Below are positions 1 through 6,739 of a stretch of DNA of 26,756 nt, piece after piece. How positions within the stretch are numbered: the stretch's first letter is position 1; each line of letters begins with the position of its first letter. The stretch spans positions 1 through 26,756 of the forward strand of contig JANXZP010000153.1 of assembly GCA_025355485.1 (NCBI GenBank), in the 5' to 3' direction. Source of the stretch: Pseudomonadota bacterium (GTDB taxonomy: Bacteria; Pseudomonadota; Gammaproteobacteria; Xanthomonadales; Xanthomonadaceae). The notes beneath the pieces are model-generated. The model was not told the DNA's origin. It made no database searches and worked only from the letters and a program-made list of their open reading frames with translations. Both the position numbers and the translations under genes were made by a program.

Positions 1-720
1 CAACTCGGGGGTGAAATACGGCGGCGCCGGATCGGCGGCGATCAGCAGGGTCGGGGCTTCGACCGCGCGCACGATGCTCAGCGCGGCTTGTTCTGTGATG
101 CGCAGGTGCGATGGCAGCACGAGCCGCGCGTCGCTGCGCCAGCGCCAGCCGCCTTCGACCGTTTCCAGGTTGCGTTCCACGATCAGTCGCGCGGCGGCAT
201 CGCTCATGTCGCCGACCGCGCGCCGCGCCTTGACCGCGGTTTCGATATTCGGAATGACGCGTCGCGGACGCTGCGATGCCGTCCGTCGCGCAGTCACCGC
301 TTCGCGCAACCGCGTGCCGGCCGTCGTCGCGGCGCCGGCGAGTGGGCCTAGCGCTTCGATCAGCGCGATTTTTTCCACGCGTTCGGGCGCGGAAGCGGCC
401 ACGAGCGTCGCGATCGCCGCGCCCATCGAATGACCGAGCAGGCGTGCACGCTGCCAGCCCAGCGCATCGAGCGCATCGAGCGCGTCGTGGATCCAGTCCA
501 CGAACGCGTAGTCGTAGCCCGGCAGGCGATGCGCAGATGCGCCGTGGCCGGGCAAATCCAGCGCGACGACATCGAACTCGCGCAGATGCGGCATCAGCGG
601 CACGAAGCTCGCTGCGTTGTCCAGCCAGCCATGCAAGGCGAGCAGCGGCGCGCCATTCCTGTTGCCGCCGCGCAACGCGGCAATGCGACCACGCGGACTT
701 TCGAGGAAGAGTTCTTCCAT
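1..720 (-). CDS. Alpha/beta-fold hydrolase, C-terminus cut by window edge
   Basis: The first 240 residues of an alpha/beta hydrolase are present; the reading frame runs off position 1. Visible landmarks are the oxyanion-hole region HGWLDN (residues 30-35), the strand DLPGHG (55-60) and the nucleophile elbow GHSMG with Ser98. An LLIAADP stretch near the edge could carry the acid residue, and the catalytic His would lie outside the window. The HGWLDN signature resembles the serine-hydrolase-like (SERHL/MEST) branch, but the substrate cannot be read from sequence. The start ATG overlaps the hemH stop codon (TGATG at 722-718), which suggests translational coupling and co-transcription behind hemH. 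The hydrolase fold is clear; the specific function is unknown. Confidence 0.85.
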   Translation of the reverse strand, partial: MEELFLESPRGRIAALRGGNRNGAPLLALHGWLDNAASFVPLMPHLREFDVVALDLPGHGASAHRLPGYDYAFVDWIHDALDALDALGWQRARLLGHSMGAAIATLVAASAPERVEKIALIEALGPLAGAATTAGTRLREAVTARRTASQRPRRVIPNIETAVKARRAVGDMSDAAARLIVERNLETVEGGWRWRSDARLVLPSHLRITEQAALSIVRAVEAPTLLIAADPAPPYFTPEL

Positions 721-1727
721 CAATTCCATCCCGTGGTGTGGCGACGCACAAGCGCAGCCAGCGCATCGGCATGCGCGGCATCGCTGTTCAGCGCGGGCAG
801 GTAGCGCAATCCGACGCCGCCCTTGCTGACGAACAACTCCGCGTTCTGCATTGCGATCTCTTCCAATGTTTCGAGGCAATCAACGGCAAAACCTGGACAA
901 GCCACATCCACGCGCGCGACGCCTTGCCGCGCCCAGTCGCGCAGCACGTCGGACGTCGCCGGACCGAGCCAGGGCTCGCGGCCGAAGCGCGACTGGTAAC
1001 TCAATTTCCACTGGTCCGTATTCAGGCCCAGACGCTGCGCGAGCGCCGCCGCGCTGGCCTCGCATTCGCGCGGATACGGATCGCCATTGCGCACGTAGCG
1101 TTCGGGGATGCCGTGGAACGAGAACAGCAATTTTTCTCCGGGTGCATTGCTGCGCAGCGCACGGATCTTCGCTGCCATCGCGGCCAGCCATCCATCATCG
1201 CGATGGTAGTCGCGGATCACGCGCAGTTCGGGCTGGTCGCTCCAGCACGCAAGTTCGCGCGCGACCGCATCGAACACCGACGCCGTGGTCGTCGCCGAAT
1301 ACTGCGGATACAACGGCAACACCACCAACCGTTGCAAGCCTTCGTCGCGCAGGCTGCGCAGCACATCGCGCAGATGCGGATTGCCATAACGCATCGCCAT
1401 CCTCACGCGCAGATCCCGCAAGCGCGACTGCAACGCATCGGCGAGATCCTGCGTGTGCACGCGCAGTGGCGAGCCGCAGCCGGCGGTCCGGCTTCCATCA
1501 AGCCAGACCTTCGCGTAGTTTTTCGCCACGCGCGGCGAGCGCAGCGGCAGGATCGCGCCATGCAGGACCGGGCACCACAACCACCGGCTCAGGTCGACCA
1601 CGCGGCGATCGTGCAGGAACTCGGCCAGATAGCGCCGTACCGCCGCGCTCGTCGGCGCATCCGGCGTGCCGAGGTTGACCAGCAACACGGCGCTGCGCTT
1701 GTCGAAGACGGGACTGGGGGCGGTCAT
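720..1727 (-). CDS. hemH: Ferrochelatase
   Basis: This is ferrochelatase, which inserts ferrous iron into protoporphyrin IX as the last step of protoheme synthesis. The 335 residues match the usual bacterial length. Family landmarks are LLVNLGTPDAP near the N-terminus (residues 15-25), FSFHGIP with the active-site His205, the SYQSRFG block (243-249) with EPWLGP, and the DCLETLEE segment with the conserved Glu286. There is no CxxC-type iron-sulfur cluster motif at the C-terminus. The start ATG is supported by a GGAG about 6 bases upstream. A hydrolase gene overlaps the 3' end. The gene diverges from the SYLF-protein gene across a 112-base gap that holds a 19-bp palindrome with a -10-like core. 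Confidence 0.96.
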   Translation of the reverse strand: MTAPSPVFDKRSAVLLVNLGTPDAPTSAAVRRYLAEFLHDRRVVDLSRWLWCPVLHGAILPLRSPRVAKNYAKVWLDGSRTAGCGSPLRVHTQDLADALQSRLRDLRVRMAMRYGNPHLRDVLRSLRDEGLQRLVVLPLYPQYSATTTASVFDAVARELACWSDQPELRVIRDYHRDDGWLAAMAAKIRALRSNAPGEKLLFSFHGIPERYVRNGDPYPRECEASAAALAQRLGLNTDQWKLSYQSRFGREPWLGPATSDVLRDWARQGVARVDVACPGFAVDCLETLEEIAMQNAELFVSKGGVGLRYLPALNSDAAHADALAALVRRHTTGWN

Positions 1728-1743
1728 GCGGGCTCCAGGGAAT

Positions 1744-1762
1744 CGGGCGATAGTATCGCCCG
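1744..1762. promoter_or_regulatory. 19-bp palindrome in the hemH/SYLF promoter region
   Basis: Arms CGGGCGATA and TATCGCCCG form a perfect 9-bp inverted repeat around one central base, 17 bases upstream of the hemH ATG. Read on the minus strand, the centre contains GATACT, which resembles the -10 boxes seen elsewhere in this window (TATACT, TACACT). It may be an operator overlapping the hemH promoter. No regulator can be named. Confidence 0.35.
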
Positions 1763-1839
1763 CAGCGGCGCCGACTCACACCCGATTCATCGGTTCGCGC
1801 GATACTTCCATCCTGTTGCCATTCCCCACGGAGACCGCC

Positions 1840-2637
1840 ATGCGCCGAACGATCGCCCTCATCGCCACCCTGCTGCTCGCGAGCGGCACAGCCTTCGCTG
1901 GCGCGCCGGAAGAAAATCGCGCGCGCGATGCGGTATCGGTGCTGGACAAGATCATGCGCATCCCCGAGCAATCGGTGCCGCAATCGATGCTCGACAACGC
2001 GCACGCGATCGCGGTCATTCCCGGCGTGGTCAAGGCTGGCTTCGTGGTCGGCGGACGCTTCGGCCGCGGCCTGATCTCGGTGCGCAGCGCTGACGGCACC
2101 TGGAGCAACCCGAGCTTCATCACCATCGCTGGCGGCAGCGTGGGCTTCCAGGCCGGCCTGCAAAGCACCGACGTGGTACTGATCTTCAGCACGCCGCGCG
2201 GCGTGGATTCGATTGTGCACGGCAAGTTCACCCTCGGTGCTGACGCATCGGTCGCGGCGGGTCCGATCGGGCGCACGGCTTCGGCCTCAACCGATGAACA
2301 ACTCAAGGCCGAAATTTATTCGTATTCGCGCGCGCGCGGCCTGTTCGCCGGTGTCGCGCTCGACGGCGCGGTGCTGTCGATCGACGACCGCTCGAACGAG
2401 GCGATCTACGGCCGTGACACCACGCCGCGCGCGATCTTCGAGGGCCGCGCCAACCCGCCACCGGCACAGGTGGTGGCTTTCCGCGACCGGCTGGAGGAAT
2501 ACAGCGCGAACAGGCACTACCGCCCGGGCGATACGAGATCGCCGCAGCCGCAACCAGCGCAGACAGCGCCGAACGGCAAGGACGACGCACAAGGTCAACC
2601 GCAGCCGGCCGAGACCGTTCCCCTGAAACACGACTGA
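1840..2637 (+). CDS. Secreted SYLF-domain (Ysc84-type) lipid-binding protein
   Basis: A 265-residue exported protein. Residues 1-20 form a Sec-type signal peptide with a TAFA cleavage site. The SYLF (Ysc84 actin-binding/lipid-binding) domain spans about 30-205, with the glycine-rich GGRFGRGLIS (71-80), GGSVGFQAG (98-106) and the closing SYSRARGLFAGVALDGA (161-177). A Pro/Gln-rich tail follows from about 231. The reading frame is open further upstream, but ATG 1840 is chosen because it begins the signal peptide and has GGAG about 6 bases ahead. Bacterial members are thought to bind membranes or phosphoinositides, but the physiological role is poorly defined. It lies 68 bases before tatA on the same strand. 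Confidence 0.85.
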   Translation: MRRTIALIATLLLASGTAFAGAPEENRARDAVSVLDKIMRIPEQSVPQSMLDNAHAIAVIPGVVKAGFVVGGRFGRGLISVRSADGTWSNPSFITIAGGSVGFQAGLQSTDVVLIFSTPRGVDSIVHGKFTLGADASVAAGPIGRTASASTDEQLKAEIYSYSRARGLFAGVALDGAVLSIDDRSNEAIYGRDTTPRAIFEGRANPPPAQVVAFRDRLEEYSANRHYRPGDTRSPQPQPAQTAPNGKDDAQGQPQPAETVPLKHD

Positions 2638-2657
2638 GCGCGGGCGGATGACGACTG

Positions 2658-2674
2658 CGCTATCCTGTATAGCG
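2658..2674. promoter_or_regulatory. Inverted repeat with -10-like core upstream of tatA
   Basis: CGCTAT and ATAGCG form a 6-bp inverted repeat around CCTGT, 32 bases before the tatA ATG. It contains TATCCT and GTATAG, either of which could act as a -10 box for a tatABC promoter. No convincing -35 element is visible, so this is a weak promoter or operator candidate. It could also be a short hairpin ending the SYLF transcript. Confidence 0.25.
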
Positions 2675-2705
2675 ATCATCCTTACGATTTCGAGGCGAGA
2701 ACATC

Positions 2706-2945
2706 ATGGGCGGTTTGAGCATCTGGCATTGGCTGATCGTGCTGGTCATCGTGGTACTGATCTTCGGCACCAAGCGTCTGACCGGTGGCGCGAAGGATCT
2801 CGGCAGCGCGGTCAAGGAATTCAAAAAGGCGATGAAGGACGACGCCGAAGCCAAGCCCGAGTCCAAGGTCACCGACCCGAACCAACCTGCGGTGTCCGAT
2901 CCGGCCAAGCAGCCGCCGGCCGACGACCAGACTCCTCGCGGCTGA
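2706..2945 (+). CDS. tatA: Sec-independent protein translocase subunit TatA
   Basis: TatA is the pore-forming or membrane-thinning subunit of the twin-arginine translocase, which exports folded proteins across the inner membrane. The 79 residues show the normal architecture. A short periplasmic N-terminus is followed by one membrane helix (about 5-20), the FGTKRL hinge (20-25), an amphipathic helix rich in Lys/Glu (about 26-47) and a disordered acidic/Pro tail. It is followed by tatB after 25 bases and then tatC, the standard order. A GAGG-containing stretch lies upstream of the ATG. Start and identity are secure. Confidence 0.96.
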   Translation: MGGLSIWHWLIVLVIVVLIFGTKRLTGGAKDLGSAVKEFKKAMKDDAEAKPESKVTDPNQPAVSDPAKQPPADDQTPRG

Positions 2946-2970
2946 GCGTCGCGTCATCGCGTAGCAAATT

Positions 2971-3441
2971 ATGTTCGACATAGGTTTCAGCGAGCTGCTG
3001 CTGATCGCGGTGGTCGCGCTGCTCGTGCTCGGCCCCGAACGCCTACCCAGGGCCGCACGGCTGGCCGGCCTGTGGATACGCAAGGCGCGCGCGCAGTGGA
3101 ACGCTGTGAAAGCCGAGCTGGAAAACGAGATCGCCGACGAGGAATTGCGACGGAACCTGCGCGAGGCATCCGATGCGATGCGCGAGGGCGTGCAACAAGT
3201 GCGCACGCTGCCCAGCGCGCTTCGCGACGATCCGCCTGCGACACCCCCCGTGGCGGCTGCGATCGAGCCGGCGCATGCGGCATCCACTCTAGCCGAACCA
3301 GCGCGCGACGCGAATGCGAACGAAAATATCGCGGCCACGCAGCACGACCACGATCCAGCACAGCTCAGCCTGCTCGATCCTGATCTCGCGCTCACGCAGC
3401 TGACTGCCTTGCCCCCGTCGTGCTCGCGTTCCGATGGCTAA
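2971..3441 (+). CDS. tatB: Sec-independent protein translocase subunit TatB
   Basis: TatB forms the twin-arginine signal-peptide receptor together with TatC. The MFDIGFSELLLIAVVALLVL start, with Glu8 in the membrane helix, and the LGPERLP hinge (20-26) distinguish it from TatA. A long charged amphipathic helix follows to about residue 80, and the remainder to residue 156 is an Ala/Pro/Asp-rich low-complexity tail that normally varies between species. No strong Shine-Dalgarno sequence is visible ahead of the ATG. The last 8 bases overlap the start of tatC, consistent with coupled translation. Confidence 0.96.
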   Translation: MFDIGFSELLLIAVVALLVLGPERLPRAARLAGLWIRKARAQWNAVKAELENEIADEELRRNLREASDAMREGVQQVRTLPSALRDDPPATPPVAAAIEPAHAASTLAEPARDANANENIAATQHDHDPAQLSLLDPDLALTQLTALPPSCSRSDG

Positions 3442-4189
3442 GCCCGTCGCTCCATCCACCGATGAAGATCAGGGCCTGATCGCGCACCTGCTCGAATTGC
3501 GCTCGCGCCTGCTGCGCAGCGTGCTCGCGGTGCTGCTGGTGTTCCTCGCGCTGCTGCCGTTCGCGCAGCGGCTGTACTCGTGGCTCGCGCAGCCGCTGTT
3601 GTCGCGATTGCCGCCCGGCGCGCACCTGGTCGCGATCGACGTGTCCTCGCCGTTCTTCGTGCCGGTGAAGCTGGCTTTCTTCGCCGCGCTGATGCTCGCG
3701 ATGCCGATGGTGATCTACCAATTGTGGGCGTTCGTCGCGCCCGGCCTGTACAAGCACGAGAAGCGGCTCGCGATGCCGCTGCTGGTCTCGGCGACCGCGC
3801 TGTTCTACCTCGGCTGTGCGTTCGCGTATTTCCTGGTGCTGCCGATGGTGTTCCGCTTCCTGACCGGCGTCACGCCGGTCGGCGTGGTGATGACGACGGA
3901 CATCGCGCATTACCTGGATTTCGTCGGGGTGATCTTCCTCGCGTTCGGCGCGAGCTTCGAGCTGCCGGTCGCGGTGGTGATCTTGGTATCGCTGGGCTGG
4001 GTGACGCCCGCGCAGCTCAGGAACGCGCGGCCCTACGCGATCGTCGGCATCTTCGTGATCGCCGCGATCATCACCCCGCCTGACGTGGTATCGCAGTTGT
4101 TGCTCGCGATCCCGATGTGCCTGCTGTACGAGATCGGCATGCTCGCGGCGCGCGCATTGCGGCCGCAGCAACCGATGACTACGGAATAA
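3434..4189 (+). CDS. tatC: Sec-independent protein translocase subunit TatC
   Basis: TatC is the polytopic core of the Tat translocase and the main binding site for the twin-arginine signal. At 251 residues with six predicted membrane helices it matches the family. Diagnostic blocks are the cytosolic HLLELRSRLL (residues 17-26), the first periplasmic loop with SPFF, the YQLWAFVAPGLYKHEKR loop with the conserved glutamate, FGASFELPVAVV in the fourth helix region, and TPPDVVSQLLLAIPM. The gene begins inside the tatB 3' end. It converges with the membrane-protein gene that ends at 4208. The 18-base gap between them contains no recognisable terminator. Confidence 0.97.
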   Translation: MAKPVAPSTDEDQGLIAHLLELRSRLLRSVLAVLLVFLALLPFAQRLYSWLAQPLLSRLPPGAHLVAIDVSSPFFVPVKLAFFAALMLAMPMVIYQLWAFVAPGLYKHEKRLAMPLLVSATALFYLGCAFAYFLVLPMVFRFLTGVTPVGVVMTTDIAHYLDFVGVIFLAFGASFELPVAVVILVSLGWVTPAQLRNARPYAIVGIFVIAAIITPPDVVSQLLLAIPMCLLYEIGMLAARALRPQQPMTTE

Positions 4190-4207
4190 CTCGACTGCGC
4201 GCAGCGA

Positions 4208-5059
4208 TCAAACAACGATCCCGCCCGACGCCGACGCATCGCCAGCATCGCGATGGCCGAATACTTCGCGCCAGGCCAGGTAATTGCCCGAGGCGCTGAC
4301 CACCAACACGACCGCGTACACCGCGATCATCACGACGCCAAGCAGTATCCCGCCTGCATTGCCGAAGAGTCCGCACACCACGGCAACGATTGCCATCGCC
4401 AATCCGATCACGAAGCTCGCGACGATCAGCATCAGGCCGTAAACCGTCATCGACATCACGTTCGCCGCGCATGCAACGATGCTTTCGATGAATGCGGCGA
4501 ATGCGCGACGGCCATCGAACATCACGCGCGGCACGGCAAAGAACCAGCCCGCCAGCAGCACGAACAGCACCGCCGCCGCGACCATCAGCGCCTGCAATAT
4601 CGGCCCGACCAGTTTTTCCATGGGCGCGTCCTGCGGAGCAAGTTTCTGCTCGGCGATCTGCATCAGGATCGCCAAATTGTCGGCGCCGAGAATGCGCTGT
4701 ACCGCGACGCCGACCAGCAACAATGCGAGCAGCCCGATCGCGCCCAACAACAACAGCGGGCCGCGCGCGCCGGGCCGGCGCAGTCCCTCGAACAGATGCA
4801 ACGGCGAAACCGCCCGGCCCACGTCTGCTTCGGCAATCGCAAACATCACTCCAGCCAGCAGCGCTGGGCCGCACAGCAGCAGCAACACCGACAACCCTAT
4901 CGACAGGCCCTGGATGGATGCCAGCAGATTCGGGATTTGATCGAGCAGCACCAGCAACAACGTGACCATGAGCAGCCCGCGCGGGTTCTTGTCCAGCATG
5001 CGGATGGCGCCCTGGAACCAGGCCAGGCCGTGGCCTGCGGGTGCGGTGCGGAAATCCAT
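4208..5059 (-). CDS. BPSS1780-type polytopic membrane protein
   Basis: A 283-residue inner-membrane protein with several hydrophobic segments. It begins with the pattern HGLAWFQGAIRMLDKNPRGL (residues 9-28) and ends with NYLAWREVFG, a layout typical of the BPSS1780 family of uncharacterised membrane proteins. ATG 5059 is chosen over upstream in-frame codons because GAAGGAA lies about 9 bases ahead and the conserved N-terminus starts there. It is the last gene of a four-gene minus-strand run, 35 bases after its paralogue. Shared features with that paralogue are a GPALLAGVMF/FPPIIGGYFR-like loop, an LREP/LRRP-like motif and the C-terminal NYxAWRxxFG. The molecular function is unknown. Confidence 0.75.
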   Translation of the reverse strand: MDFRTAPAGHGLAWFQGAIRMLDKNPRGLLMVTLLLVLLDQIPNLLASIQGLSIGLSVLLLLCGPALLAGVMFAIAEADVGRAVSPLHLFEGLRRPGARGPLLLLGAIGLLALLLVGVAVQRILGADNLAILMQIAEQKLAPQDAPMEKLVGPILQALMVAAAVLFVLLAGWFFAVPRVMFDGRRAFAAFIESIVACAANVMSMTVYGLMLIVASFVIGLAMAIVAVVCGLFGNAGGILLGVVMIAVYAVVLVVSASGNYLAWREVFGHRDAGDASASGGIVV

Positions 5060-5094
5060 GCGGTCGTGTTCCTTCAATGCGATGGTTGCGTGAC

Positions 5095-5988
5095 TCAGGC
5101 CGTGATCTGCTGCTCGACTGCGGTCGTGTCGGCGCCGAACGTGCCGCGCCACGCGTAGTAATTGAAGTTGAACATCACGGCGTAGAACAGCAGCAACATT
5201 GCCAGGCAGATCGGAACCAGAACGACAGCGGCCAAGATCGGGCTGATCAATCCAAACAGCATCCCGATCAAGACGATTACCACCGCGGTGATCAGCCCAC
5301 AAAACAAGCCTGCTAGGCACATTGTCAGATAGAACAGAACGAAGACCGCCAGATTTCGGAGGATTACCGCAAAGCCGTCGCCAATGGCATCGAGTGGCGC
5401 GCGCGTACTCAACGCCGTCTGCGTGATCGCCAGCGAATAGGCAGCCATGAGGGTGATGCCCAGAAAAACGATTCCGACGAGCCATAGCAGGAAGCCGCTC
5501 GGCAGCGGCGGAAACACCGGCGGGTGCCCCGGTTGAATGGTCAAAATGATTTTAAACAGCTCAAACACATACCCGTCCGTAGCGAAATTCACAACGATCA
5601 GCAAGACCACATGAATCGCCAGGAAGATCAGCGCGGTGGCGATCATGCGCCCAGCAGCAGCCGGCTCTCGCAGCAGCGCAAAGACGGCGGTGGGCCGCAC
5701 CGGCTGACCTTGCTCATGTACATACAAGACGCGGAAGTAGCCGCCGATGATCGGCGGAAACAGTACCGTGTTGATCAGCATGAAGAACGCCTGGCTCGCC
5801 AAAGCCGTGCCTAGCGTCATGGGCTGCATGATCCCGTCTAAACCGTAGTGAAGTAGACCTGTCGCGAGTACGGCCAGCATCAGCAACGCGGTGGAGCCGA
5901 ATATCAAACCGTTGTCCTTGCGCAGCGCCTCGAACGATGCGGCGAGCCAGGAGAACGGCGTACCAAACGTAATGCTTTTCACGGTCAT
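5095..5988 (-). CDS. BPSS1780-like membrane protein, paralogue of the 4208-5059 product
   Basis: A 297-residue polytopic membrane protein with about six hydrophobic stretches. The N-terminus (TPFSWLAASFEALRKDNGLI), the middle loop FPPIIGGYFRVLY with LLREP, and the C-terminal NYYAWRGTFG correspond in order to motifs of the gene that follows, so the two look like a tandem duplication. AGGGG about 8 bases upstream supports the ATG. The interior (about 5520-5640) is visibly poorer in GC than neighbouring genes; a hand count gives 29 G/C in the 60 bases from 5521. This could mean relaxed codon selection or foreign origin. It starts 15 bases after the amidotransferase gene. Function unknown. Confidence 0.7.
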   Translation of the reverse strand: MTVKSITFGTPFSWLAASFEALRKDNGLIFGSTALLMLAVLATGLLHYGLDGIMQPMTLGTALASQAFFMLINTVLFPPIIGGYFRVLYVHEQGQPVRPTAVFALLREPAAAGRMIATALIFLAIHVVLLIVVNFATDGYVFELFKIILTIQPGHPPVFPPLPSGFLLWLVGIVFLGITLMAAYSLAITQTALSTRAPLDAIGDGFAVILRNLAVFVLFYLTMCLAGLFCGLITAVVIVLIGMLFGLISPILAAVVLVPICLAMLLLFYAVMFNFNYYAWRGTFGADTTAVEQQITA

Positions 5989-6003
5989 TGCGGACCCCTG
6001 GAT

Positions 6004-6729
6004 TCAGTTGTGCCTGCGCGCGACGTGGATGAAACGTTTCAGCACATTGCGTGCATGCGGCGCGGCTGTCACGCTGCGATGGATCGTCGGCGGATGGATA
6101 CCTTCGTGCAGCAGTTTCTCGTGGCGCACAGTGATGTAGCCACGCATCATCGCGGTGCTGAATTCGGGATGGAACTGCACGCCCCAGGCCCGATCGCCCC
6201 AGCGGAATGCGTGGCACGCGTCCTTGTCCGAACGCGCGAGCGCCACCGCGCCGTCGGGCAGCTTCATGATGGTCTGCATGTGGGTCGCGTGCGCGTCGAA
6301 CATTGGCGGGTGATCGCCGAACAGCGGATCGCCGGCTGCTGCATCGAGTCGTTCGATCCGCACCGTGCCGATCTCGCGGCCGGCCGGGTTGTAGTCCACT
6401 TCGCCGCCGAGCGCGTGCGCGAGCAATTGATGGCCGTAGCAGATTCCGAACAGCGGCATGCCCGCATGCGCCGCATCGCGCAGCCATGCGGCGCTGCGTT
6501 CGCTCCAGTCGAGCCGTTCGGTGACCATCGCGCCGGAACCGGTGATCAACACGCCCGCGTAGCCGTCGCGTCGCGGCAAGTCATGCCCATCCATGACCCG
6601 ACAGACAACCGCGTGGTCCCGATGAAGTCCTGCGGCGACCCGGATCCAGTGCGCGAAACTGCCGTGCCGCTTGAGCGATGGCGCCGGCGTGCCGGTTTCG
6701 AAGATGAGGAAAGGCTTGCTGGTCGTCAC
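6004..6729 (-). CDS. Class I glutamine amidotransferase (GMP synthase-like)
   Basis: A 241-residue stand-alone class I glutamine amidotransferase domain. The catalytic triad is visible: nucleophile Cys97 in GICYGHQ (95-101), and His187 and Glu189 in VQFHPEF (184-190). The oxyanion-strand TGSGAMV (63-69) is also present. The architecture matches the GuaA-like stand-alone family (YfeJ/YLR126C type). These proteins have been linked to gamma-glutamyl hydrolysis or transfer of ammonia to varied partners. No synthase partner is fused or adjacent, so the acceptor is unknown. It lies 10 bases after the ATPase gene and 15 before a membrane-protein gene, indicating one transcript. Confidence 0.88.
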   Translation of the reverse strand: MTTSKPFLIFETGTPAPSLKRHGSFAHWIRVAAGLHRDHAVVCRVMDGHDLPRRDGYAGVLITGSGAMVTERLDWSERSAAWLRDAAHAGMPLFGICYGHQLLAHALGGEVDYNPAGREIGTVRIERLDAAAGDPLFGDHPPMFDAHATHMQTIMKLPDGAVALARSDKDACHAFRWGDRAWGVQFHPEFSTAMMRGYITVRHEKLLHEGIHPPTIHRSVTAAPHARNVLKRFIHVARRHN

Positions 6730-6739
6730 GGCTGGGTCG

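Noticed and set aside
276..2093. 605-codon plus-strand open frame
   Set aside because: It lies antisense to hemH and the hydrolase, is Arg/Ala/His-rich without family motifs, and results from the high GC content.
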